35,180 nucleotides of DNA from JAAZFZ01 sp035647435 (GCA_035647435.1 DASRNM010000083.1:1-35180); one strand, 5' to 3'; shown: positions 22,581-30,379, counted from the stretch's first letter. Numbers and translations: made by a program. The notes: generated by a model from the sequence alone, not told the origin.

Positions 22581-23581
22581 AATACCGCCTGCAAAAGGAA
22601 TGTATTAATGAAAAAGATGTACTGCTTCAAGCGGTGTATTCGAGTTCTAATAGGTTGGGAGACGGTAAGCATCATGATGTAATAGCCTGCAACAAAGGTG
22701 CTAAGGAGAATATAATTGAAGGCATTCCGCAGCTTATCAATACAGATTTAAGCGAAAAAACAATTTTCCTTATTGTGCCTCAATATAAAAACTATGAAAA
22801 GGATTTGTCTACTTTTAAAGAATTGGCTAATTCAAAACTTGATGGAACTTTTGGATATTTTTTCTGTTACGACTATGATATAAATAATATAAAAGTAGTA
22901 ACCTATAATGATAGTGCGAGGATTATTGCACTTGACGACATTGATAGTGGAGCAGGGAGAATTTGTAAAGACCCTATTATTATTTTGAATAATTTTGACA
23001 CGAAAGACCTTGCATTATCAGATTTAAGAGCTGTTTATAATAATGAAGGGGAGATGACAAGTGGGTTGCTATCAGGGCGTTTGAGCAAATACCTTATGTT
23101 TAAAACATCAAATGTAGATATCGAAAGTTTTGCACAAAAAAACGGATTTGATTTGAAAAATGATTATTATACCGAAATCAATGTATATGAAAAATATTTG
23201 ATAACTCTCGATCGGATGGAAAAGTTGGGAGCAATAGCGGGCTTGCTTCTCGCAGTTATGTTGTTTCTCGAAACAGTTTTAATTGTTATTGTTGTTCGTA
23301 TGGAATACAGTGTTAACGCCAAATTAATAGCTATAAAAAAAATATTTAGATACAATATGTTTCAAAAAAATAAAAAAATATTTATCCTTACACTATTGTC
23401 TTTTATCTTTGGATTTACAATTTCAATTTGCATCAATCTCATATTTAAGATTAGCAGCTCCGCTTTTATCATAAGCGGTTGTGCGTTGCTTGCAGTTATC
23501 GAAACCATTATATTAATATACTATATTGTTAAAATTGATAAAGCGAGAATTGTTAAAATTTTGAAAGGAGGAAACTTATGA
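22577..23581 (+). CDS. Lactococcin-972-type ABC permease, C-terminal half (DUF1430-like)
   Basis: Second half of the same permease type; 334 residues if started at the TTG at 22577, which overlaps the previous stop as TTGA. About 215 residues of outer-domain sequence come first with no signal or helix of their own. Three helices follow (GAIAGLLLAVMLFLETVLIVIVV; ILTLLSFIFGFTISICINLIF; AFIISGCALLAVIETIILIYYIV). Starting directly in an outer domain is topologically odd, and no ribosome site precedes the TTG, which argues that both frames are one gene of about 690 residues with a one-base frameshift between 22568 and 22580. Genuine translational coupling of two subunits is the alternative. Its end overlaps the ATPase start. 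Confidence 0.72.
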   Translation: MKYRLQKECINEKDVLLQAVYSSSNRLGDGKHHDVIACNKGAKENIIEGIPQLINTDLSEKTIFLIVPQYKNYEKDLSTFKELANSKLDGTFGYFFCYDYDINNIKVVTYNDSARIIALDDIDSGAGRICKDPIIILNNFDTKDLALSDLRAVYNNEGEMTSGLLSGRLSKYLMFKTSNVDIESFAQKNGFDLKNDYYTEINVYEKYLITLDRMEKLGAIAGLLLAVMLFLETVLIVIVVRMEYSVNAKLIAIKKIFRYNMFQKNKKIFILTLLSFIFGFTISICINLIFKISSSAFIISGCALLAVIETIILIYYIVKIDKARIVKILKGGNL

Positions 23582-24186
23582 TAGAAATAAAAAACATGTC
23601 AAAGTCTTTTGGAGATGTAAAGCTATTCGAAAATTATTCACTCACCATAACGGACGGAGACTTTGTGATTTTTTCTGGAGTCAGTGGTTGTGGAAAAACA
23701 ACGCTTTTAAACATAATAGGTTCACTGGAATCTGTTGATTCGGGAGAAATAATAGTAGATGGCAATGATATTACAAACAAAAGAAATCAATTAGAGTATC
23801 TGAGAAAGAAAGTCGGGTTCCTGTTCCAGAATTTTGCATTAGTAGACAATAAAACTGTGTTGGAAAACCTAAAACTTGTAAAAAAGGATTGCCGATCAGG
23901 TGTCGAAATTGACGAGGCGCTTGAATTAGTGGGGTTGTTGGATAAAAAGGGTAGAAAAGTGTTTAGTCTTTCTGGAGGTGAACAACAAAGGGTTGCACTT
24001 GCACGACTAATGATAAAAAAGTACGATTATATACTTGCTGATGAGCCAACCGGCTCTCTTGACCGAAAAAATGCGGAAACTGTGTTTGAAATCCTTAAAA
24101 AAATAAACTGTAGCGGCAAAACTGTTGTTGTTGTTACTCACGATGAATCGTTACAAATAATGGGTAGGAGGTTAATCAACCTATGA
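23578..24186 (+). CDS. ABC transporter ATPase, lactococcin-972 group
   Basis: ATP-binding subunit of 202 residues powering the permease encoded just before it. Walker A is GVSGCGKTTLL (about residue 35); the Q-loop segment reads GFLFQNFALVDNKTVLENL, characteristic of the lactococcin-972 export group; the signature is SLSGGEQQRVALARL; Walker B is YILADEPTGSLD; the switch His is in VVVVTHDE. AAAGGAGG stands just upstream of the ATG. It overlaps the permease frame by four bases and the following gene by four bases, so the three are translationally coupled. Unlike the permease it is intact. It is close to the macrolide/lipoprotein-export (MacB/LolD) ATPase class, but the neighbouring permease decides the call. 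Confidence 0.92.
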   Translation: MIEIKNMSKSFGDVKLFENYSLTITDGDFVIFSGVSGCGKTTLLNIIGSLESVDSGEIIVDGNDITNKRNQLEYLRKKVGFLFQNFALVDNKTVLENLKLVKKDCRSGVEIDEALELVGLLDKKGRKVFSLSGGEQQRVALARLMIKKYDYILADEPTGSLDRKNAETVFEILKKINCSGKTVVVVTHDESLQIMGRRLINL

Positions 24187-24677
24187 TTAATAAGTTTAAA
24201 GAGAAAAACATTTTTAACAGAGTTCTAATTATTTTATTTGCATCTTTATTTTCTTTGTTTACTTTATTCAATTTAGCGTGGTATGCATATAGGGAAATAC
24301 GGTACAATCCATTAATAGAAAAAATTCCCGAAAGCTACGGTATCAGAATTACCTCAATTGATAATTACAGTTATTCGGTTACAAAACCCTCATACCTTAG
24401 TTTTGGTGGCAACCTTTCTCTTGTGAATGAAGAGACCAAAGAGGACTTGATAATTTGGCCATTGTTTCCATCAGGATATGATTATGCTGTAACTCTTGAA
24501 ATCAGTGAACAAGATAACTCATATTCCAGTTTTCATATGCTTATTGTCGACGAAAATGGAGACTTTATTAAGAGTTGCGGCGGTGAAAAAAATGCAGAAA
24601 GAGTGCATTCTGAAAATGTTGATGTTATTCAAAATATGCTCCTTCTTGCAAATGAAATGTGGAAATTGAAGGAGTAA
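24183..24677 (+). CDS. Single-TM protein of unknown function in the ABC cassette
   Basis: Not recognised. It has 164 residues: a short basic start (MINKFKEKNIFNR), one hydrophobic helix at about residues 13-33 (VLIILFASLFSLFTLFNLAW), then about 130 polar residues that should face outward, rich in Tyr, Ser and acidic residues (YGIRITSIDNYSYSVTKPSY; NDLIIWPLFPSGYDYAV-like strands). Its ATG overlaps the ATPase stop (ATGA), so it belongs to the same transcript. Position and topology fit an accessory or immunity protein for the transported peptide (inference). No obvious terminator follows; a weak GTGC/GCAC dyad with a long loop at about 24700-24733 is the best candidate. Confidence 0.65.
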   Translation: MINKFKEKNIFNRVLIILFASLFSLFTLFNLAWYAYREIRYNPLIEKIPESYGIRITSIDNYSYSVTKPSYLSFGGNLSLVNEETKEDLIIWPLFPSGYDYAVTLEISEQDNSYSSFHMLIVDENGDFIKSCGGEKNAERVHSENVDVIQNMLLLANEMWKLKE

Positions 24678-24818
24678 ATTAGCTTAAAAAGCAAAAATGT
24701 GCCAGATCTATTTGTTTTTAAAGTTAGCACGTTTTGTAAAACAGCATTGTTTATTTTAATTTTAAAGCTTCATAAAAATCCTACAACAACTTTACATGAG
24801 CCGAGGAATGCTCGATTA

Positions 24819-24847
24819 TTGACAATTCTTTGTTGCTATGTTATTCT
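24819..24847 (+). promoter_or_regulatory. Sigma-A promoter of the first lipid kinase gene
   Basis: TTGACA (24819-24824), 17 nt, TATTCT (24842-24847), about 35 nt before the start codon. It indicates that the kinase is not part of the ABC cassette transcript. The rest of 24678-24818 shows nothing convincing. Confidence 0.65.
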
Positions 24848-24880
24848 ACATAAGATATTTAAAAGTTGGTTGTGATTAAT

Positions 24881-25783
24881 ATGGGTTTATCATTTAGTAA
24901 AAAAGCAATGGTAGTTGTTAATCCTTGCGCTGGTCGTAGAAAACTAAGCCCTCAGCTTCTTGATATAGCCGACCTTTTAAGTAAGGGTGGCATTGAAACG
25001 ACGATTTATACAACATCTGCAAGTGGGGACGCAACAGAGTTTGTTAAAAACTTTTCACATAAATTTGATATAGTTGTTTGTAGGGGTGGAGACGGAACTT
25101 TTAATGAAGTTGTCAATGGTATGATGGTACTCGAGAAAAAACTGCCAATCGGCTACATTCCGTCAGGCACTACTAACGACCTTGCGAGCAGTCTGAATAT
25201 ACCGAAAAACACAAAAAAAGCAATAGATGTTGTTATCAACGGCAAACCCGTAGGCAACGATGTTGGGCATTTTAATGATGATAGTTATTTTTCATATTCT
25301 GCATCGTTTGGAGCTTTCACACAAAGCTCATATGCGACACCTCAGCGGCTTAAAAACTCATTCGGGCATTTAGCCTATGTTTATTTAGGGATAAAAAGCA
25401 TCGGACAAATAGGGCCTATAAGAGTCAAAGTTAAGTGTGAGCATTTTGAAGATGATTGGGATGAATATATTTTCGGTACTGTTGCAAATTCTCTATCCTT
25501 AGGTAAAATTGTAAAATTTGACAAAAAAATCGTAGATTTGAGTGACGGAAAGTTTGAAGTTATGCTCGTCAAAAAGCCTGATAATGCACAGGCGTTGAAG
25601 GGTATTTTAACAAGTGTCGCAAAAAAAGATTATGATGAGAGATATGTTAAGTTTTTTCAAAGCTCCGAAATAGAATTTGAGTTTGAAGAGGACATACCAT
25701 GGACTATCGACGGTGAGTTCGGAGGGGCCGGCAAACTTGTCAAGATACAAAACCTTCAAAATGCCATTAATATTCTAAGATGA
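24881..25783 (+). CDS. YegS/BmrU-family lipid kinase (diacylglycerol kinase-like), copy 1
   Basis: Cytoplasmic lipid kinase of about 300 residues that likely phosphorylates diacylglycerol or a related lipid. The catalytic domain begins KKAMVVVNPCAGRRKLSP and has the nucleotide-binding signature VVCRGGDGTFNEVVNGM, then LPIGYIPSGTTNDLASSL. The C-terminal half is the beta-sandwich domain ending near DIPWTIDGEFGGAGK, where DGE is a family motif. The ribosome site is weak. I take the ATG at 24881, but a GTG at 24872 or TTG at 24866 is possible. It has its own consensus promoter and ends at a strong terminator. A second homologue lies at 30427. Substrate is not determined. Confidence 0.87.
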   Translation: MGLSFSKKAMVVVNPCAGRRKLSPQLLDIADLLSKGGIETTIYTTSASGDATEFVKNFSHKFDIVVCRGGDGTFNEVVNGMMVLEKKLPIGYIPSGTTNDLASSLNIPKNTKKAIDVVINGKPVGNDVGHFNDDSYFSYSASFGAFTQSSYATPQRLKNSFGHLAYVYLGIKSIGQIGPIRVKVKCEHFEDDWDEYIFGTVANSLSLGKIVKFDKKIVDLSDGKFEVMLVKKPDNAQALKGILTSVAKKDYDERYVKFFQSSEIEFEFEEDIPWTIDGEFGGAGKLVKIQNLQNAINILR

Positions 25784-25795
25784 TTTATATTTTTT

Positions 25796-25826
25796 GACGG
25801 TGCAGATAACAACTGCACCGTCATTT
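25796..25826 (+). terminator. Intrinsic terminator after lipid kinase 1
   Basis: GACGGTGCAG (25796-25805) and CTGCACCGTC (25813-25822) form a perfect 10-bp stem with a 7-nt loop, followed by ATTTTAT. Confidence 0.93.
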
Positions 25827-25893
25827 TATATTAGAGACCTTGTTTATTAGTTGTTTATTATCGCCTAAATAAAACTGCAAAAAAATCAAGCTT

Positions 25894-25924
25894 GTAATAA
25901 CAACCTTATCTTTGGCATATAAAT
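25894..25924 (+). promoter_or_regulatory. Possible sporulation (sigma-E-like) promoter before yabP
   Basis: GTAATAA (25894-25900), 15 nt, CATATAAAT (25916-25924). The -10 resembles the mother-cell sigma-E element (CATACA-T type), and B. subtilis yabP is expressed early in sporulation. The match is partial. Confidence 0.35.
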
Positions 25925-25952
25925 GTGACAAAAAGACAAGGAGGTTATTGCA

Positions 25953-26231
25953 GTGAATGAAGAAAAAATCTCGGCCATACCCCACAATTTAATTTTAGAG
26001 GATAGGCGGTTGCTCACAGTGTCGGGGGTATCCGATGTTGACAGCTTTGATGATCAAACAGTTGTTGTGTTTACCGACAAGGGCGAGTTAACAGTGCGTG
26101 GCAGGGACTTGCACATAAACAAGCTTAGCGTCGAAATCGGCGAATTGCTAATGGAAGGCCAAATTGTATCCCTAACTTATTCTGATGAACAACCGAAGGC
26201 TACCGGATTCTTTGGCAAGGTGTTCAGATAA
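25953..26231 (+). CDS. yabP: Sporulation protein YabP
   Basis: Small protein of 92 residues. Homologues are required for normal spore maturation and are associated with the forespore surface. The sequence follows the family: PHNLILEDRRLLTVSGVSDVDSFDDQ, a central strand segment with LTVRGRDLHINKLSVEIGEL, and a C-terminal GFFGKVFR. The start is GTG with GGAGG seven bases upstream. The next gene, yabQ, begins one base after its stop. The yabP-yabQ-divIC-yabR order matches the Bacillus chromosome, which confirms the call. The RqcP (yabO) gene that usually comes before is missing here; a lipid kinase occupies that place. Confidence 0.94.
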   Translation: MNEEKISAIPHNLILEDRRLLTVSGVSDVDSFDDQTVVVFTDKGELTVRGRDLHINKLSVEIGELLMEGQIVSLTYSDEQPKATGFFGKVFR

Positions 26232-26232
26232 T

Positions 26233-26781
26233 ATGGATTATTTACCTTCAATGGCAGACCAAACGCAGATATTTTTTTATTCTCTCGGCTTAGGATTTTT
26301 GCTCGGAATTCTCTACGATGTTTTTCGCACTGTTAGGCTTGCTATTTCATCCGCCAAAAGGCTGATACTAATTCAAGACATTCTCTATGTTTTGATATGT
26401 ACATTTGTCAGCTTTTTGTTTTTTATGGTTGTAAACAACGGCCAAATAAGAGGATATATAATTTTAGGAGAAGCATTCGGTTGGCTGATTTACTATTCTT
26501 CCTTTGGTATTTTTGCCATAAAGGCGAGTGCGGCAATAATAAAAATTATTAAAAAAACATTTAGCTTGATTTATAAAGTCGCGACCACTCCTTTTATATT
26601 GCTTTATAGAATTATAAACAGACCAATGTTGTTTTTGTACAAGAAAATTCGGAATATATCGAAAAAAGTTATGAAAAACCTTAAATTGCACTTGAAAATT
26701 AGGTGCAGTATAATGTATAATCTAAAGGAGTCGGTATGTAAAAATAAAACTAAAAAAAGAACGAGTAAAAAGAAGGATTGA
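26233..26781 (+). CDS. yabQ: Spore cortex biosynthesis protein YabQ
   Basis: Membrane protein of 182 residues needed for spore cortex formation in Bacillus. It starts MDYLPSMADQTQIFFYSLGL, with helices at about residues 10-32 (FFYSLGLGFLLGILYDVF), 47-67 (LIQDILYVLICTFVSFLFFMV) and 75-100 (LGEAFGWLIYYSSFGIFAI). A very basic tail ends KNKTKKRTSKKKD. The ATG at 26233 directly follows the yabP stop and has AAGGTG within yabP as ribosome site; longer frames run into yabP. The family match (LYDVFRTVR after the first helix) is good. It is expected to be co-transcribed with yabP. Confidence 0.9.
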   Translation: MDYLPSMADQTQIFFYSLGLGFLLGILYDVFRTVRLAISSAKRLILIQDILYVLICTFVSFLFFMVVNNGQIRGYIILGEAFGWLIYYSSFGIFAIKASAAIIKIIKKTFSLIYKVATTPFILLYRIINRPMLFLYKKIRNISKKVMKNLKLHLKIRCSIMYNLKESVCKNKTKKRTSKKKD

Positions 26782-26788
26782 ATTTTTG

Positions 26789-27085
26789 ATGTCAACAACA
26801 GCAAAAAACAGAAAATTCAGTTTTATTCTGACCTTTGCATCAATTGCGTTGGTCTCATTTTTAGTTATATCTTTTGCAAATCTCAGAAGAGAAATTCAAA
26901 CTGAACAAATTAAACTCGATATGCTTCTTGTCCAATGCGAGAAGCAAGAAGAAGAAAATCTTATGCTTGAGCAAATGCTTGAAGAGGGCAGCGAAGCAGA
27001 GTACATTGAGCGCATTGCTCGTGATGAGTTGGGGTATGTTATGCCGGGCGAAAGGGTCTATATTGACATTTCTTCAGGCAAGTAA
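26789..27085 (+). CDS. divIC: Septum formation initiator (DivIC/FtsL-like)
   Basis: Bitopic division protein of about 98 residues that acts at the septum with FtsL and DivIB. A short cytoplasmic tail is followed by one helix (FSFILTFASIALVSFLVISF, about residues 10-30) and a coiled coil (LRREIQTEQIKLDMLLVQCE through LMLEQMLEE). The conserved end reads YIERIARDELGYVMPGERVY, the YIExxAREELGxVxPGE signature of the DivIC group. Two starts are possible: ATG at 26789, or TTG three bases earlier with better spacing from AAGGA. It follows yabQ by a few bases, and synteny supports DivIC over FtsL. Confidence 0.92.
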   Translation: MSTTAKNRKFSFILTFASIALVSFLVISFANLRREIQTEQIKLDMLLVQCEKQEEENLMLEQMLEEGSEAEYIERIARDELGYVMPGERVYIDISSGK

Positions 27086-27121
27086 TATAAAAATATTTTT
27101 TTAGGAGGCTTGTGTTTTTTT

Positions 27122-27583
27122 ATGCAGGCAGAGGTTGGAGCAATTGTTGACGGAAAAGTAACGGGACTTACCGATTTTGGTGCTTTTGTTGAAATCGAAG
27201 AGGGAAAAACAGGGATGGTACATATTTCGGAGGTTGCGGCGGAATTCGTTAACAATATAAGAGATCATCTTACTATCAATCAAGAGGTTAAGGTTAAAAT
27301 TCTTAACATTGGTGACGATGGTAAGATTAGTCTATCTATAAAAAAGACTATGGAGCCAGCTCAAAGAGCTCCGAGGCCAAGGCAGAACACAAACAATCGC
27401 AGAAGCAATTCTGCTGCAAACGTATGGCAGGGCACAAAATCTGCTAAGCCTACCGATTCGCAATCGTTTGAAGACATGATGACTCGATTCAAGCAGGTCA
27501 GTGATGAAAAAATGACAGATTTGAAGCGTTCTTCAGATTCTAAACGAAGTGGCGGCTACTCGCGTCGGGGAGGCAAGCAATAG
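27122..27583 (+). CDS. yabR: S1-domain RNA-binding protein YabR
   Basis: Protein of 153 residues. One S1 OB-fold covers about residues 1-75 (AEVGAIVDGKVTGLTDFGAF, GMVHISEVAAEFVNNI, VKVKILNIGDDGKISLSIK). A long polar tail follows, rich in Arg, Asn, Ser and Lys, ending in a Gly/Arg patch (SGGYSRRGGKQ) that may bind RNA. The domain is like the S1 repeats of ribosomal protein S1 and PNPase. The ATG at 27122 has GGAGG thirteen bases upstream, a long spacing; the earlier TTG at 27110 is too close to that site. It closes the yabP-yabQ-divIC-yabR group and is followed by a terminator. Its precise RNA role is not known. Confidence 0.9.
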   Translation: MQAEVGAIVDGKVTGLTDFGAFVEIEEGKTGMVHISEVAAEFVNNIRDHLTINQEVKVKILNIGDDGKISLSIKKTMEPAQRAPRPRQNTNNRRSNSAANVWQGTKSAKPTDSQSFEDMMTRFKQVSDEKMTDLKRSSDSKRSGGYSRRGGKQ

Positions 27584-27608
27584 TTTGCTGTTTATATGAT
27601 CTTACAGG

Positions 27609-27638
27609 CAGGCAAGGGTTAGTCTCTTTGCCTGTTTT
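27609..27638 (+). terminator. Intrinsic terminator after yabR
   Basis: CAGGCAAG (27609-27616) and CTTTGCCTG (27626-27634) form a stem with one bulged T, followed by TTTTG, 25 nt past the stop. Confidence 0.8.
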
Positions 27639-27665
27639 GTTATGAATTTTTTCAGAGGTGCAAAT

Positions 27666-28508
27666 ATGCGAGAAATTGACGTAAAAAAAATAGAAGATGT
27701 AGTTAGTGATTTGTGTATCAAGGCCAACAAAGTTTTGCCTAATGACCTTGAGAAGTGCATTTCGTGTGCCTACAAAATTGAGACTAAGGAGCCTGAGCGT
27801 TCAATAATGCTTGACCTTAAAAGAAACCTTGATGCAGCAAGGGAGCTCGACATTCCGATTTGTCAGGATACGGGCATGGCTGTGGTGTTTATTGAGGTTG
27901 GTCAAGATGTGCATTTTTATGGTGGCAGTCTTGAACAGGCCGTTAATAAGGGCGTTGCCAAAGGATATACTCAAGGGTATTTAAGATGCTCAGTAGTTTC
28001 AGACCCGCTTAGAAGAATAAACACGGGCAATAATACCCCTGCGGTTATTCACATTAGTATTGTGCCGGGCGATAAGGTTAAGATAACAGTATCTCCCAAG
28101 GGCTTCGGTAGTGAGAATATGAGCAAGTTGAATATGCTCACCCCGGCATACGGTCGTGAAGATATTATTAATTACGTTGTCAATGTAGTGAAAGAGGCGG
28201 GAAGCAATGCGTGCCCCCCGATGGTTGTCGGTGTAGGCATAGGCGGCGATTTTGAACACTGTGCTTTTTTAGCAAAAAAGGCGTTGTGCAGACCTATATC
28301 TGAAAGGAACGCCGATAACTATTATGCACAAATCGAGAAAGAGATGCTTGAAAGAGCTAACAAGCTTGATATTGGTCCTCAAGGGTTGGGCGGAAAAAAT
28401 ACGGCGCTTGCTGTAAACATTGAGGTTGCACCAACGCATATTGCAGGGTTGCCCGTTGCAGTAAATATTGGGTGTCATGTGACAAGGCACGCAAGCAAAA
28501 CAGTATAA
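27666..28508 (+). CDS. Class I fumarate hydratase / tartrate dehydratase-type alpha subunit
   Basis: Iron-sulfur hydro-lyase subunit of 280 residues; the alpha subunit of the two-subunit enzyme that interconverts fumarate and malate. The Fe-S cysteines are probably those in CQDTGMAVVF (about residue 63), SNACPPMVVGVGIGGDFE (about 184) and the C-terminal GCHVTRHAS. The segment GFGSENMSKLNMLTPAYG is typical. GAGGTG lies six bases before the ATG at 27666; a longer start at 27642 overlaps the terminator. The beta subunit normally follows immediately, but here the next gene is hpf, so the partner must be elsewhere or missing. Fumarase and L-tartrate dehydratase alpha subunits are hard to tell apart by sequence. 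Confidence 0.88.
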   Translation: MREIDVKKIEDVVSDLCIKANKVLPNDLEKCISCAYKIETKEPERSIMLDLKRNLDAARELDIPICQDTGMAVVFIEVGQDVHFYGGSLEQAVNKGVAKGYTQGYLRCSVVSDPLRRINTGNNTPAVIHISIVPGDKVKITVSPKGFGSENMSKLNMLTPAYGREDIINYVVNVVKEAGSNACPPMVVGVGIGGDFEHCAFLAKKALCRPISERNADNYYAQIEKEMLERANKLDIGPQGLGGKNTALAVNIEVAPTHIAGLPVAVNIGCHVTRHASKTV

Positions 28509-28525
28509 AAAAGTTACCACTATGC

Positions 28526-28554
28526 TTTATTTTTATATGCATATGTGCTATAAT
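28526..28554 (+). promoter_or_regulatory. Probable extended -10 promoter of hpf
   Basis: TATAAT (28549-28554) preceded by TGC (extended -10), with a weak TTTATT at 17 nt upstream. The start codon lies about 50 nt downstream. No sigma-B or sigma-H motif was apparent. Confidence 0.5.
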
Positions 28555-28606
28555 AATGATGTAATCTCACATGTGGGAGAACAGAAGAAGAAAAGGAGAT
28601 GATAGC

Positions 28607-29134
28607 ATGAAAATCACAATCGTTGGTCGAAAATGCTCGCCAAGACAGTCTTTTAAGGATAGAGTAGAAAAGAAACTCTCAAAGATAGACCGTTTTTTTG
28701 GAGATGAAGCAGAGGCAAATGTAACGGTAACGGTTGAAAAATCATCAACAATTGTTGAGATAACTGTTAAAAACAATGGTATGATTTTCCGCTCCGAAGA
28801 TAGGTCGCAGGATATGATAGAGGCGTTTGACAATTGTGTTGATGCACTTGTTCGTCAAATTCGTAAGAACAAGAGTAAAGTAGAGAAAAGACTTCGTAGC
28901 GGTGCTTTTGATAACTTGTTTCAAGAGGAGAATGTTGAAGAAGAAACCGATTTTGATGTGGTTCGCACAAAATCAATTCCGCTTAAACCACAAAGTATTG
29001 ACGAAGCGATTCTACAAATGAATATGCTTGACCATGAATTTTATATGTTCCTTGATGCGGTAAGTGAAAAGATAAATGTTGTTTATAAAAGAAACGACGG
29101 CGGATACGGTGTTTTAATGCCTTCGGGTGGATGA
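28607..29134 (+). CDS. hpf: Ribosome hibernation promoting factor, long form
   Basis: Binds the 30S subunit in slow growth and drives 100S ribosome dimers. It has 175 residues, so it is the long form. The N-terminal RaiA/YfiA domain covers about residues 1-95 (MKITIVGRKCSPRQSFKDRV, then DMIEAFDNCVDALVRQIRKN), and the C-terminal dimerisation domain about 115-172 (TKSIPLKPQSIDEAILQMNM, LDHEFYMFLDAVSEKINVVY, RNDGGYGVLMP). AAGGAG is seven bases before the ATG at 28607. The first ATG of the open frame (28571) has no ribosome site. It stands alone between its promoter and a terminator. Confidence 0.95.
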   Translation: MKITIVGRKCSPRQSFKDRVEKKLSKIDRFFGDEAEANVTVTVEKSSTIVEITVKNNGMIFRSEDRSQDMIEAFDNCVDALVRQIRKNKSKVEKRLRSGAFDNLFQEENVEEETDFDVVRTKSIPLKPQSIDEAILQMNMLDHEFYMFLDAVSEKINVVYKRNDGGYGVLMPSGG

Positions 29135-29159
29135 GTTAGAATAATTAGATCATGATTTT

Positions 29160-29207
29160 AGGGTATTCCTGATGATGCTACTTTGTTTTTCGGGAATGCC
29201 CTTTTTT
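29160..29207 (+). terminator. Intrinsic terminator after hpf
   Basis: AGGGTATTCC pairs with GGGAATGCCC (one G-U, one bulge) across a loop of about 20 nt, followed by TTTTTT at 29202-29207. Confidence 0.8.
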
Positions 29208-29263
29208 CAGTAAAAAATATTTATAATACATTTAAATTAATTAAGTTTTTGAAAGGTTGTTTT

Positions 29264-30379
29264 ATGCAAATTAATTTTGTGATTCCATGCTTGCTTGGAA
29301 TAGAAGGTTTAATATCGCAAGAGCTAAAAACACTTGACGCTCAAAATGTTGTTGCCGAAAACGGACGAGTTTTGTTTTCGGGCGATGAACGTATGCTTGC
29401 TCGTGTAAATATTAATTCAAGGTATGCCGAAAGAGTGCAGATTCTTGTTGGAAGCTTTCAAGCAAAAAGTTTTGAAGAATTGTTTGAGGGGACAAAAGGT
29501 TTAGAGTGGGAAAAATGGATTGGCAAAGATGACGCTTTTCCTGTTAAGGGCTATTCTATAAATTCTGCTCTTTTCAGTGTTAGTGATTGTCAATCAATTA
29601 TTAAAAAAGCGGTTGTTGAAAGACTGAAACAGAAATATAAAAAAGAGTGGTTTGATGAAACAGGACCTACACATCAAATACAGTTTTCAATTATGAAGGA
29701 TAAGGTCAGCCTTGTTTTAGACACGTCCGGCTCAGGACTTCACAAGAGGGGATACAGGCTTGAGGCAAGCATAGCACCGTTAAAGGAGACACTGTCGGCC
29801 TCTATGTGCAATATATCTCGTTTGAGGCATTATCATAAGCTCTATGACCCGATGTGTGGTTCAGGTACGATTCTGATTGAAGGCGCTATGATGGCGTGTT
29901 CGATTGCCCCGGGAGTTAAGAGATTTTTCTCTGCCGAGAGATGGGATTCAATACCCGAAAATGTTTGGGCTGAGGAGAGGGAAAGGGCAGAAAGCCTTGT
30001 GAAAATGGATAATGACTTTCTTGCATTTGGCTCAGATATAGATGAGGGCTTAATTGAAATAGCAAAACAGAACGCAAAGCGCGCAGGCGTTTTGAACAAA
30101 ATTGGTTTTAGAGTTGCGGATATCAAGGATTTTTTACCGCAGACGGATACGGGCACATTGATATGCAACCCTCCCTACGGTGAGCGTCTCATGGATGCGG
30201 AGAGTGCGAGAAATTTAACAGCTACTATGGGCAAGGTTTTTGAAAGAAAAAAAGGCTGGTCATATAGCGTAATTAGCCCTTCTGAAACATTTGAGGATGA
30301 TTTTGGGCGAAAGGCCGATAAAAGAAGAAAACTATACAACGGCATGATTAAGTGTCAGGTTTATATGTATTATAAATGA
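29264..30379 (+). CDS. THUMP-domain 23S rRNA methyltransferase (RlmL/YpsC type)
   Basis: SAM-dependent RNA methyltransferase of 371 residues that probably methylates a guanine N2 of 23S rRNA. A ferredoxin-like and THUMP region occupies about residues 1-160 (INFVIPCLLGIEGLISQELK; TGPTHQIQFSIMKDKVSLVL). The Rossmann-fold catalytic domain follows, with motif I DPMCGSGTILIEGAMMA (about residue 193), FGSDIDEGLIEIAKQNAKRA, and motif IV LICNPPYGERL (NPPY). GSGLHKRGYR before motif I is a family marker. I start at the ATG at 29264 with GAAAGG seven bases upstream; the longer frame overlaps the hpf terminator. It lacks the RlmK half of E. coli RlmKL. Next gene 47 bp on. Confidence 0.92.
   Translation: MQINFVIPCLLGIEGLISQELKTLDAQNVVAENGRVLFSGDERMLARVNINSRYAERVQILVGSFQAKSFEELFEGTKGLEWEKWIGKDDAFPVKGYSINSALFSVSDCQSIIKKAVVERLKQKYKKEWFDETGPTHQIQFSIMKDKVSLVLDTSGSGLHKRGYRLEASIAPLKETLSASMCNISRLRHYHKLYDPMCGSGTILIEGAMMACSIAPGVKRFFSAERWDSIPENVWAEERERAESLVKMDNDFLAFGSDIDEGLIEIAKQNAKRAGVLNKIGFRVADIKDFLPQTDTGTLICNPPYGERLMDAESARNLTATMGKVFERKKGWSYSVISPSETFEDDFGRKADKRRKLYNGMIKCQVYMYYK

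Noticed and set aside
24700..24733. GTGC/GCAC dyad as terminator of the ABC cassette
   Set aside because: The stem is only four pairs with a loop of about 26 nt; too weak to call.
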